Assembly: GCA_030159075.1 (NCBI GenBank) | Contig: BROG01000928.1 | Location: forward strand, 62,001 to 126,000 | Reading direction: 5' to 3' | Length of the DNA: 64,000 nucleotides | DNA from: Atrina japonica | Taxonomy: Eukaryota; Mollusca; Bivalvia; Pterioida; Pinnidae | In this document: positions 1 through 12,400 of the stretch, one piece after another | Layout: each line of letters begins with the position of its first letter | Position numbering within the stretch: the stretch's first letter is position 1 | Notes under the pieces: generated by a model | What the model saw: only the letters and a program-made list of their open reading frames with translations | What the model was told of the DNA's origin: nothing | The model's database searches: none | Made by a program: the position numbers and the translations under genes

Positions 1-111
1 TATGACAGCCATAACAAAAACGAAAACCTTCAAGAAAATGATGATAATGACTGTGACTCCCAACATAGTTCTGATCCTGGGAGTAACTCAATATGTACAA
101 AACCTATTGAG
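1..111 (+). CDS. TRERF1: partial exon, acidic Ser/Asn-rich N-region of the TRERF1-like protein
   Basis: Frame 1 is open from the window edge and reads an Asp/Asn/Ser/Gln-rich stretch ending in KPIE. The donor is ATTGAG|gtgcct. It is not a strong donor, but it leaves the frame in phase 0, as required by the next exon; the alternative donor after ATAT at 94 would break phase. The composition resembles the disordered N-terminal halves of this family. The left end of the exon is outside the window, and it could also be a chance open frame. Confidence 0.5.
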
Positions 112-3100
112 GTGCCTTACTTCAGTAGTGCTTGTTTCAGAGATATTTGTTTTTTACTGCGGTACTGATGATAATCTCCACGAGGAGACTGGTTCATATC
201 CTGTATGTTACGAGTGCTAAGCAAAAATTGTCCTTTTAAAAGGAAGCATATTATGGCTGCAGAACATGATAAAAAGAAGAGAAACTAACTCAAGCTGATT
301 TTCAAAATAGAAAGAATTGATTTTGTCTTTAATAAATGATATAAATGAAAAGGGTGATGGTTTTGTTAAAATTTTATATACAAATATATTGCTTTGAAAG
401 TGTGTGAAAATTACTTTCCGGCTCATCAGATTTTTCAAAAAAGTGCCCGAGAAACTAATGAATAATTTTTTTGGCCTTATTGTCAATTCAGAAATTTTTG
501 CAGGACTTTATTATCCCAATTAACAAGTTTTAAATTTATTCGCAAGATGACATTCACAATTTCGAATACCCATTTCATCATACTATGATCATACTTCATT
601 ATGTGATAATTTTATTTTTGCGAGTGAGAACCCCGAAATTATGCTTAAATAAAATTTTCGCGAATAAAACTGGATTTACGGAAGTATTCAAGTAGAGTAG
701 ATGTTTTGAATAGGGCATATTTATTTGAGTGAAGGAAAAAACATTTTAGAAATCAAAAATTATCTTTATGTATTCTTTGATATATGAGTTATGAATACAA
801 AGTTCAAAGATTCAAAATCTTCCTCTCTTAATGTTCTTCAGTAATGTTTATTAACAAGACAGCATTAGACTGTTATTAGGATTTGAGTTATGTTGAATGA
901 TGAGAGTTTTAGATTTCTTTGACATACAACCAACCGTAATAACTTGAGCTTTTAATTGTATCTAAAATTTATATCTCGGTGGTGCGGCCGGGGGCATATG
1001 CTAATATTGCCATCACATGAATCTGGTTTAGACAATTGGTTGATGTCAGAGTTACCTGCTCCTGTTGCTGATACATTAGCTAAACTTGTACCTGGTATAT
1101 ATGTCAGTGTTCCAGCTAGAACGTTTCCTCGGGTCACAGCACTTAAAGTTACACTCTGTTTTAATGCCATCTTGTCATTTGTTATTTAAAAAGTTCAAGT
1201 TTTGAGTTATTTCCTTCTATATCAAATAGACTCTGCTACATACATTTAACATCAAAGCAGGCACCAGCAAGACATTTAGTTATGTGCAATTCTTTTGATA
1301 ATTTGCGCCCATTAAGGCGAGCTTTGTTGTCTTCTGACAACTCTTGCTAGGACTTGGTGTTTAGGACCTTCAGTGTTGTGCTTTGGATGGTTGTTTGAGA
1401 TCAGTTAATGGGTGTTATTATACCTCTAATATGTATCTTTATTTCTGATTAGTCAAAATCGATTTAAAACATTTTTCTTGTCACCCAAACATTTATGTCA
1501 CCCTCTATGCCAGTTTATGTTACCCTCTCATGCTCAGAAATGGATGCATGTACGGTTCATTTTATATTTTTCTAGTAGGTTATGTGGTAATTAGGTGTAA
1601 CCTCTAGCACATATTTATGAGTTATGAAACAGACATTTGCTCGATGCAGACTGGAATGGAGAAAAACAACAGCCAAAATCTAATGATTCGACCGAATTGA
1701 TATATCATTGTCAAATATATTTGCTAGAGTCAGCCTTGATGGAGGCTTGAGATTAAAATACAATGCAAAGAATGATAAAACATATCAATAGTGTTGAGTA
1801 TGGAAGGCACTGTGTTAAAGTCATTATGAACATACATAGGTCAGTTTGTTAGTTAAATGTTATTGCCTTTCAATATGATAAAACAATTATTGCCCTTATT
1901 TTGGGTTGACTTGAATATTTGTCCACCCGAGAGGCATTATGTCACCCGAGGGCTGTAATATTGTGTAAATTAGGTTGGTGTGAGGTGAGCTTTAATATCT
2001 TTTTATTTGTTAACATTTGATTTCCAGTATTAATTTGTTTTCAGTTTTGTCCTAGTGTCTGAGATTCTCAGAAAATTTATTAAATTGACCTATCACCAGA
2101 TGTCTGACACATGGCTCTCCATGTGCCATTTTGACGTCATTTGATTGTGACGTCATAATCAAACAAATGTTTGACGGCCATTTAATTGTGACGTCATAAT
2201 GGAAAAGTTTGCCAAAAGTTGTCGTGTCTGGCATATGGCGATAGGTCAATATGAGAGATATCTAACTTGTTTTGATACAGACATAAACCTCCAAAGGATC
2301 AGATTCCATATCATTTGATTTGAACAATTTGAGCAACAGTATTTGTCTTGTGTATAGCACTTACCGGAGAAATGAAGTATCTCTTGGCAGTGTCCGATGC
2401 AGTAGGTTTATATATATTCTTTTGTTGTTTCAGATACCATTAACACTAGGTCATGATGCAGAAGCCCTCTCAACAGCTATCAGCATACGACCAAGGATAA
2501 CACTGCAGCATCATGGCCAACTTCAGCAGCAGCAGCAGCATAAACCTGAGCCACCATGGCAGGAGACATTTCAGGTGATTTAAGTCTATTTTATATATGC
2601 TACTTGTTGACATTATGGCGGGGACTACGGGAGCTCACTCTATAAGGAATCTAGAGTTAGAAGGTAATCTCTGCATTTCCCAGACTGTCCCAAGCGTATG
2701 ATCAAATTGGAGTTTCCCCAGTGAGGGAGGATTGTCAATTTAATTTTTCTACACTCACTGGTGAGCACAGATGGTCATAGTTACTCAGTTACTCTGTATA
2801 GGCTAAAAATGTTTAAATGAATATTTCATCACTAGAGTAACTATCTCAGATAAACAAATGTTTTTATAAATCCTCATAAAAAAACCTCAAGCAGTTCAGA
2901 CTCATGGATATCACCTGTTTTGTCCAGCAATTTAGACACATGGTTTTCACCTATCCCTTCAAGCAATTTTAACATGCTTATATCATATATTTTGTCCGAT
3001 AGATTAAACATGCAAATATCACTTATTTTGTTAAGCAGTTTGGACATATATCACCTATTTTGTCTAGCAGTTTGGACACAGATATCACCCATTTTGTCCA

Positions 3101-6100
3101 GCAGTTATGACACAGATATCACCCATTTTGTCCAGCAGTTTGGACAGATATCACCTATTTTGTCCAGCTGTTTGGACACAGATATCGCCAATTTTGTCCA
3201 GCTGTTTGGACATAGATATCACCTATTTTGTCCAGCTGTTTGGACACAAATATTACCTATTTTGTCCAGCTGTTTGGGCACACAGATATCGCCTATTAAG
3301 TCCAGCAGTTTGGACACACAGATATCACCTGTTTTTTCCAGCAGTTAGGGCACACAGATATCGCCTAATTTGTCCAGCAATTTGGACACAGATATCACAT
3401 ATTGCGTGCAGCAGTTTGCACACAGATATCACTTATTTTTTGTCCAGCAGTTTGGACACACAGATATTACCTATTTTTTTTAGCAGTTTGGACACAGATA
3501 TCAATTATTTTATCCAGAAGTTTGGACACAGTTATCACCTATTATGTCCAGCAGTTTGGACACATAGGTATTACCTATTTTTTCCAGCAGTCTGGACCCA
3601 TAGAAATCACCTTTTTTGACCAGCAGTTTTGACACAGATATCACCCATTTTGGCCAGCAGTTTGGACACAGATATCACCCATTTTGTCCAGCAGTTTGGA
3701 CACAGATATCACCTATTTTGTCCAGCAGTTTGGACACAGATATCACCTATTTTGTCCAGCTGTTTGGGCACAGATATCACCTATTTTGTCCAGCTGTTTG
3801 GACATAGATATCACCTAATTTGTCCAGCACTATAGATACATTGGTATCACCTATAGTATCTTTGAGTGTTGTTAGTGATGTTGTTGGTATAGAATTTGAC
3901 TTCATTCCTTTCAGGCTTATAAACAAAGCACAGTAGGAGAACAACAGTCCAACTCTCAAAGTCCAACTAATGGTGATCAGTCCCCCAATTATCTGGGCCA
4001 AGTTAGTCCCATAAGTCCAGTTCCAACCACAAATTTGACCATCATCCCACCACAGACTGTTTCTAATTCTTCTGGTCCAGTGCTTGCGTTTCATACAGCA
4101 CCATCTCTGAATATGGACAAAACTAAGTAAGTTCAAATGATTGTTTAATGTTATTTTGTGATGTTTGAATTAGTAGTTATTAGCGATAAAAATTAAACTC
4201 ACTATGAGGCAACATTTTGATGTTCTGAAGTATTGAGTCCAGGTGCTGTTTGATTTTGATACATCAAACTACAGGCTATTTTGTGCATTGTAAAGGATTA
4301 ATTTGCATACAATATCTGTACACAACAGCTTTTAAAACAAGCTTTATTTATCCTTGATGGTAGTCCACACCTGAGGCAACTTAAAACTAATAAATATGTA
4401 TTTAAATGCCAGGTCTGTTTGAAAATACTGGGATCATATTGTCGTTTTTCTAGTGTCATGAGATTTTGCTAAATATGCCTCATGATTTCATTGATTTAAT
4501 ATTTAAAAATGTGGAATATTAGTTTCCATGGTAACCAGATTAAGTAATATTTTACAAAGTTTGGATCACATGTAGGTTGTATCAGTTATACTGAAATTCT
4601 TGAAGTGACTTTCAACATGTGTATAATCATCAACTGTAAGTCTATAAAGTCAATATACCGTAATTTATCTAATTAAGATGCTGCTATAATTACGACGCCA
4701 CTAAGACCAAAATTATGCTTTTTTATTTTAATAAAGGTGCCCCTTGCAACGAAAAAAAAAATACACCCTCCCAAATGAAAATTAAACGTTTTTTTAACAG
4801 CTTTAATGATAACACACACAGTAAATAGATAAGACCAGACAATCTTTTAACCCCAGGTCGATTAAATCATTACCAAATAGATTTTAGATACGAACAGAGA
4901 CTAATTAGATCGACTCACATCATCTTCACTTCAGTCCAGCTTGAATGCAGAACATATTTTGCCTCGGCCAGTTGCGGAGTCCGGTTACTAAGTTTAATCT
5001 GAGTTGTGCTGTTAAAGCGTCCATTATAACTGTGTTGTAATACTTCAGTTTCCTGACTTTTACTGGTTTCAGACATTTATTAATTTGTCTTTGTATTTGA
5101 TTTCTAAACTTCATATCGGTGTGTATCACGACTGCATCTGACAGCAGGCATTAGGCAATACACTTCACTCGTGTTTAGTTGGTCCTGATTTTCAATAACC
5201 ACATGTTTTGACATTTCCGCAGCAGCATTTTGAATTCAGCATTGTCAGTTACATAATTGATACCAACAGTCATCATGGATTGTTTGTTTAGGGCATGCCT
5301 AATTAGTAACAGACTGATTTACCAACTAACAGGTACGTCTAAGCCGTTAGGAGATGGCAGCACAGGTTAAAGTCTATTTCCTGAATTTCGTACATTACAG
5401 GGATTTCATTTTCAATTTGAAATCAGTTTTTGCTCTTGATATACTTTATAACAATATGACTTTAAAGACTAGCTACATTAATGACACTAGCATGGTGATA
5501 AAAAAAACAACATGTTTAATATGACAAACTTGATTGATTATGGATCAGTACTTAATAAGAACAGAGTATATAATTCCGAGTGATAGCGTGGACTCGTGAG
5601 TCGTTTTCATCATGTGGTAGACTAAATAAACAACATGAAAGGAATGTTTATTCACAGAAAGTTTTCACTTTTATAGATGTTTGTAGCTGATAATGATCAA
5701 GATTGACCAAAAGAAATAAATAAACGACATCTAGACTGTATTTATCTTGGGACATGCTGCATGGATACTTGAGGTTGATTTCAAACCCCAGATCGACAAA
5801 ACTCCGTTTAATGCACCTTAAAAACTTAAAGTTAGTTTTTTGACATAAATCAAGGCTGAAATACCCCCAAAAGTGCGCCTTAATTTGATAAAATATGGTA
5901 GGCCTTATTTTATGAATTTTTGTTCTAAAATATGGGTGGTTGCTATATATATCAAGTCAATTACTCTAGAAGTTTAAAACTGTAGTATTAGGGCATTACT
6001 TTATACTTACTGTATAAGGTAACATGGCCCAGTAAGGTCAAATGATGCAGCCCCCCCCCCCCTTTGTCACATTACAGTCAGACATGTTGAATCAGGCTGC

Positions 6101-6428
6101 ATACATTGTCTGTTTGGCCAAGAAATGGCTCGATATATCCCATTGTAGTCAAAAAATGATGAAGAGCGCATTGATCATCTCCTTCAGCAGTATGCAACTT
6201 CTTTCCCTTCTCAGCATTGACAGTCTCTCTAGTCAGTTTTATGGCATCTTGTAAACAAATAGCTGTAAAATTCAACATTAATGACTGCTCCCTCATATAC
6301 TGCCAAAAATTTGTTTGTTTGCCATGAATGCCATGAGTTAACTCCTGTTAATCACAATTACTGTAACGGGTATATATAATGTTCCATCTATGATAGCTAT
6401 TACATACTTCTAGACTTACAGACTTCTG

Positions 6429-6460
<32 letters not shown>

Positions 6461-9400
6461 ATGTAAGTTTAAAACCAAATAAATTGTTTACAGTGAGGAA
6501 CCCAAGCCAATCGTTTGCACCATATGTGACAGAAGATTTAAAAATATCCAGGCTCTCAATGGACACATGCGTCTCCATGGTGGTTATTTCAAAAAGGTAT
6601 GGTTATTTAGTCAATTATCGCCAAGTATTTCAGAAATAAGAGAGATTTTCCTTGTGCAAGATTGAAAATGGTATAATAATGATAAGATTGATGGATAATT
6701 TGGACTTTATTTAACTACCAGGTAGTGGCGTTACTTCTTAAAGCTCTTGCCACTTATCCTTATAGCTGTGAGTAAGAGATGTATGTCTAGAGTGTGTATT
6801 TGTATCCTTAATGAGTGGTCCATATGTCTAACAGCTTTTATAGTGCCAGTACACCTCAAAAAATGGAAATGAGCTATGCATTGTAGACCCATTTAATCTT
6901 CTTCTAGTCTTAGAGGAGAAGAGGAATTGGCCAAGTGTAGACAAGATATGAAAAATCGCCTCTGACAATCTGGCTTGAATCTCTTTGACTTTCCTCTTAC
7001 CTAACATGAGAGATATGGAGAGAAAGGTGATAAATGAATCTCTAATTACTCTGTATGATTTCATCTAGTTAGATAAGATAATTAATATCATAATTTACTG
7101 CAATTATTTGCTTTTGAAAATCAGCATATGTAAATGTGTAAGATATCAAATGAAACCATGGTATGAAAAAGATGAAATGAGCATGATGTTAGGTATAATT
7201 GAATGTCACCCAGTGTCCCATTGACCTATTGCCAAATGTCTGACATGTCACTTTCCATGTTCACTATTTGACATTTGATTGTGACATCATAATCACAAAG
7301 ATGTTTGATGGACATTTAATTGTGACATCATAATGAAAAAAGTATGTCAAACAGTGTCGTGTCTGGCCTTTTGCGAAAGATAAATTGACTGTTATAATAT
7401 TATCTCACTTCTACAAAACATAGGGGGGCTTATCTGGGGTCAAATTTAGTCATTCTGTCTCACTAGATGGACTAGTAGAAAACAAATTTTACTAATTTTA
7501 TAACAAATTCACTAGCACCAAATTAGTACAATGAATTACCATATTGGTACGTATTTACCAAATAGGTACAAAAATTACGAAATTGGTAGTAAGTTATCAA
7601 TTTCTGTGTTTTTATATTCTAATGATTATCTTAATTTGATTACAGAAAAAAAATTAAGGGGCTGATTAGGTAATTCTGGTGTTCAATGTACATGTACAGT
7701 CTAACGCAGATTATTTGGACTCCAATTATCCAGATTTTTCACTCTTACAGACAAATGCCATGTCCCCCAATATTTTTACCAAGGCAAAAATCTGAACATA
7801 CATTTTGTAAATTCACTGATAAAAGTTTCACAGAATATCTTGTAAGTATTGAAATAGCATCAGAACACCAGTCATTCTGTTTATTGTTTTAAATAATTGT
7901 GTTGTTTTAGCCTTTAGAGGGGATCTGAGATACAAACAAACGACACATGTAAATACTTATACATTGACGGTTGTAAGTGTCGTAACGAGCGTCGGTAAAG
8001 AAGATTTAATCATTAAAACTACAACTTCAAAAACATTTCAAATAAATAAATATTACTTACCAATATGCAATATCAGTTTCAATCTTTATTTTGTTTTCAA
8101 ATTGATTAGTCCTATGGGTAAACACCAGCCAAGCATGTGTTATTGACTGTCCTCAAGTTGGCAAACATCGAGGGGTGAGGTACGGGAGGACAGGTGTAAA
8201 AATTATTTCACAATAATGACACAACCAAGTCATGTAAAATTAAATTTCCTCACCTGTGTAACTTGTTTAAAGTTGATATATGTCACATGCAAAATTAAAA
8301 CATTGATGGCTAGAAACAATAATAGCTTTAACAAGCAATTTGATTATGATTTAAGCAATGTGCTACAAGTGCCCCATATTGGGCCCCATGCTATGGAAAT
8401 CTAGGTCAAGACTCAAAGGAGTTTGCAACAGACCAAAGTGTCAGATTTCTTCAAATCACAGTGACTTTTAGGACCAAAGATAATGTCATTGAGCTAGAAC
8501 TTATGTGATTTTCTTATTTCTATTAAGGGGAGAACAAATGTAAGTGTAAAATTAATGACATGAAGTAGGCTACATGGGGATCTAGATCTACACATGATTT
8601 CAGTCATGCAGTTTAATATGAAGTGAAATCGTGTTTTTTCATACATACACACATGTATGTTAGGTCTAGATTTTACCAGCACAGGTTTTATAATTCACTG
8701 CTTTTACTTTTATTCATCAACTTATTAAAATAATAACATTCCTGTGAAAACATTGATGTTTCTTTCGTGACGTTCATTGAGAATAACCAGCATAACACTA
8801 GCTAAATTTTGGATGTATGGACATACTTCAACAATATAATGGACCATCCGGATGACCGATTTTCCTGACTTTTTAAGGCAAGGCCTTATTGCTATGACAG
8901 GCTTAGAACTCCTCGGAATTTTCCATGTACTCAATTAAGCATCGTCAGCTTCCTCATTCAAAATTCAATGTGCCATAGGATTTGCCGAGCTACTTGCGCT
9001 GTAGAAAGTAGTTACCTAAGATTCAACCATTTGAGTCTAATTTGAATCTTGTTTCATTCGCATACTCTCACCTTATAATTCCTGAACTAGGACACCATTT
9101 CTTTTAATTTGAAAACTCATTGAAACTAAAATTCAACAACGAAGACAGTCGAAAATGCTGTGATGAATTATTATAGTCAAGTGACATAGGACATTTGTTG
9201 AAAAGGGGAATTCCCTCAGTTCAGCTTTGTCGATTTTGACATTGATACCCATTTTAATTCGCGTTATTTAGAAACTGGAATCAATCATTGTTTCCTTTTT
9301 ATTCATACAACATGAATTTTTACCTAACTGATAGATTATTTAAGTTTTCAAGCTTACTGGCAGAAGTAATAATAGACAAACTAACAATTAAACAGTTAAT

Positions 9401-12400
9401 GTTGGACATCGAGTAAGATGCTTTCCTGATGTGCTGTAAATTCTGTTCATTTGTGAGAGAATAAAAAACCAGTTTACTTGATCGTGGTTCTGGTTGGATA
9501 GCACAAACATCAATGCAGCTAGCGATTGCATGATTCCTACCAGTAATAGAGTTTTTAAGTCTAGCCAGGTGGTTTTAGTTGATGTATTTACATCGGTCAT
9601 CGTTACCATGGGTGTTTCGACTTGAACTCAGTTCGACCCGATGTTTAATTTTTTTAACCCAATTCATATTTGAGACTTCGATCTACATTTATTACTCCGT
9701 TTTACAGACCAAATAACAATGTTATTGTAAGGTTGTTGAATGGACGTTTTTCTGTTAAAAACTTAGGGAGTAAAGGGAACTGAATAATGCAACATTTTTT
9801 AAAGCTGTTGAAAGTCGTGATAGATCTACAACCATGGGACATAAATATTTGTCACTTATGTTATTTTCTTCTTTGTTTTATATAAAACCAACAATTTTTA
9901 AATGCACACAGAATCCAATAATTTAAGCAATATTTCAAATATTATAAGTTTACATGAAGGAAATTGAATTAATTTTTTTAATCATTTTGAAATTTATATA
10001 TACTTTTATTTATTTTGAGAAAATAATGATTCTGTGGAGGATAAAATTACTTCAGGTAAATTTTGACATATTTCATTAGACTGAAAGAATAATTACAGAA
10101 GTTAGAAAATTATTTTGTGAGAAAAATACTGCCATTTCTGTAAATAAACACGATAATTGAAAACTGCATATATATTTTAAAAATATGAAGTTGTCTTAGA
10201 TCTACCATTAATCTGTACAAATTTGTAAAATTCTGGATTTTACCAGCATTTAAAAATTATTGGTTGTATAAACAAAGAAGAAAACAACATAAGTGAGAAA
10301 TATATATGTCCCATGACTGTACATGTAAATCTAAGTCTGACTCTGTATGTCTGATGTGTAATGACAATGTAAACATATCATAAAATGTATAAATTTCTAC
10401 TGATGTATAATCCAAAATAAGTATCCACTAATTTCTTATACTTCAAATAAACGTTTAGGTTTAAAGATGTACCATGGTATACGACAGCCTATACTAATTT
10501 CTGATTTTATTAGATCAAGGATGTATATTCCCAGGTTAAACAGTAACTGCATGTACATGCAGATGTATATTCTTTTATAAATTCACCAATTCAGAATTGA
10601 CAAAGGACTTGCCTTTCAGGACTTTCAGTCCTTTGATTATGTATCTCCCATTCAGTCTGGATAATCGGCGTTAGACTGTACATAGTTTCAGCAATCATTA
10701 GTCATGTTTATACTGTAGTGTTTATACATATTTTCTACTAGTCAACTGGACTAGCTGAAGCACAACTTTGACTAGTCCAATGCAAAAGTAAATAGTCTCG
10801 GACTGGCTGACTACTGATATTTTTAAACCCCGTTTATACTAGTGCCCACACGTTGGCCTTCCAGTTAAGATGATTGGTTAAGACAATTGGGCGGGGTCAA
10901 GTTTATCTGCTTCTGCGGCCCATGCATCAACTAAATTTGCATGGCAAATACATCTCATGATTTAAGCACATACAGTTAGCGGGTGCTACATGGTCCTGAA
11001 TGTTTTTGCAAAATTCTTCTTGTTTTTTTTTTTTTACCATTTTCAATGCTGTGAGATTGGTAGAGGTCAGGTGAATTTGGTGGGGGGGGTGTGTGAAAAA
11101 TATTTTGATGTGAGATGAGCTTTGTAATCTTGAATTACTCCATATTTTATTTTATAGGAACCCAAAGATGATAAGAAAGGTAAGAAAGTGGCAAGTAATC
11201 ATGATATGGCACCTCCGCCATCCATGGTGCCAAAGAATTCTAAGTCAAGTTCTCTGTCGACGGTAACACAATCATTCCAAATGTCTTTAGACCAAGTCGG
11301 ATCTCCACCACAAGCTCATGTTGCAGGTATATTTCCTGTTCTAGGTATAGCCTTGTCTTGACATGTATATTTATATGTATCTTAGTCAGCCCTGCATTCC
11401 TTTCTATTAGTATTTCTGTTTTGTTTGTCACAGGATTTTGTTTTCCCTTTCAGTATAAGATACTGACATTTACCTAAAGTATGGGTACAGAGTCTTGTGT
11501 ACTCTGATGTTGTTTATTCATGCCTGCCTGCTCTAGCTATTGATATATTCATTTAGTTATATTTAATATAGAAAGAGTAGCGGTATATACTCTGTTAGAA
11601 TTAGTATAGCACTTGTAATCGGTTTTGGTCTCATATTTTCAAATTGCTAAATGTTCATTCATAAGATAAGTGTGGCCCATTAGAGCATCCTCACTACATT
11701 GGTGCCAGTCCATAGCACAGGTCAAAGATAAGTGTGATGTTCAAAATCTGTGGTACTTTGCCTTAAGCTAGTGACTTCTCCTTACAATGGATAATTTTCT
11801 GTTAGCTGTAAAACTACATTAAAACAAAAATAGCATCACAGTGATTTCGGATGGCATTGTTGGAAGGCTCATCCAGAAGTCTTATTTCATCTCAAAATTT
11901 ACCTTTACCTTTGTAGTTGTGACAGTTGTATTCAAATTATTTATTTCCCAGTGGATCCAGGAAGGTGGGGGACAATAATTTTGTGTTGTTTCTGTCCCTT
12001 TGGTTTGTCTGGGCTATATCTTCCTCATTTCTTCAACGAGACTCCCATATTTGGTACATCTTAAGAAGACAGTGTCGCATACCAATATTGTGCTCCTACT
12101 ATTCTTATTTTTAGAGTTATTCCCCATTGTTTATTTTTTTTTTTTGCCCTGGTCATATCTAAATTATTTCTTTACTTAGGCTCCCCATATTTGGTACAGG
12201 TTTACACTTAAGAAATCAGAGTGTACACACCTCAAGGAGACAGAGTATTACATACAAAAATTGTACAATCTATTACCCTTATTTTTAGAGTAATTCCCCT
12301 TGGTTTATTCCTGGCCATATAGAAGTTAGTTCTCCCCATAATTGGTACAGGTATACACTTCAAGAAATTGGAGTGTTGCATACAAAATGTTTTAAGAGTT

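Larger units (their letters stand above)
6597..11157 (+). other. 4.6-kb intron filled by transposon remnants
   Basis: Contains the decayed MITE (7220-7389), a 3-kb pogo-like element (7695-10680) with a foldback insert, and a dispersed repeat D copy from about 10860 that ends at the acceptor. Confidence 0.6.

Noticed and set aside
2..220. 72-residue frame from ATG at 2
   Set aside because: Frame 1, not this frame, joins the next exon in phase and has the expected acidic Ser-rich composition.
952..1189. 72- and 77-residue frames on opposite strands
   Set aside because: Both lie in a copy of dispersed repeat D that also occurs at 10860, 22490 and 30390.
2028..2083. Possible exon after ttgatttccag at 2027
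   Set aside because: No coding-like frame and no donor follow, and exons 1..111 and 2434..2574 already join in phase; kept only as the fourth tail of repeat D.
8725..9609. Minus-strand frames inside the pogo-like element taken as transposase remains
   Set aside because: One overlaps the conserved sub-terminal noncoding part shared with short copies, and neither shows pogo DNA-binding or DDE motifs.
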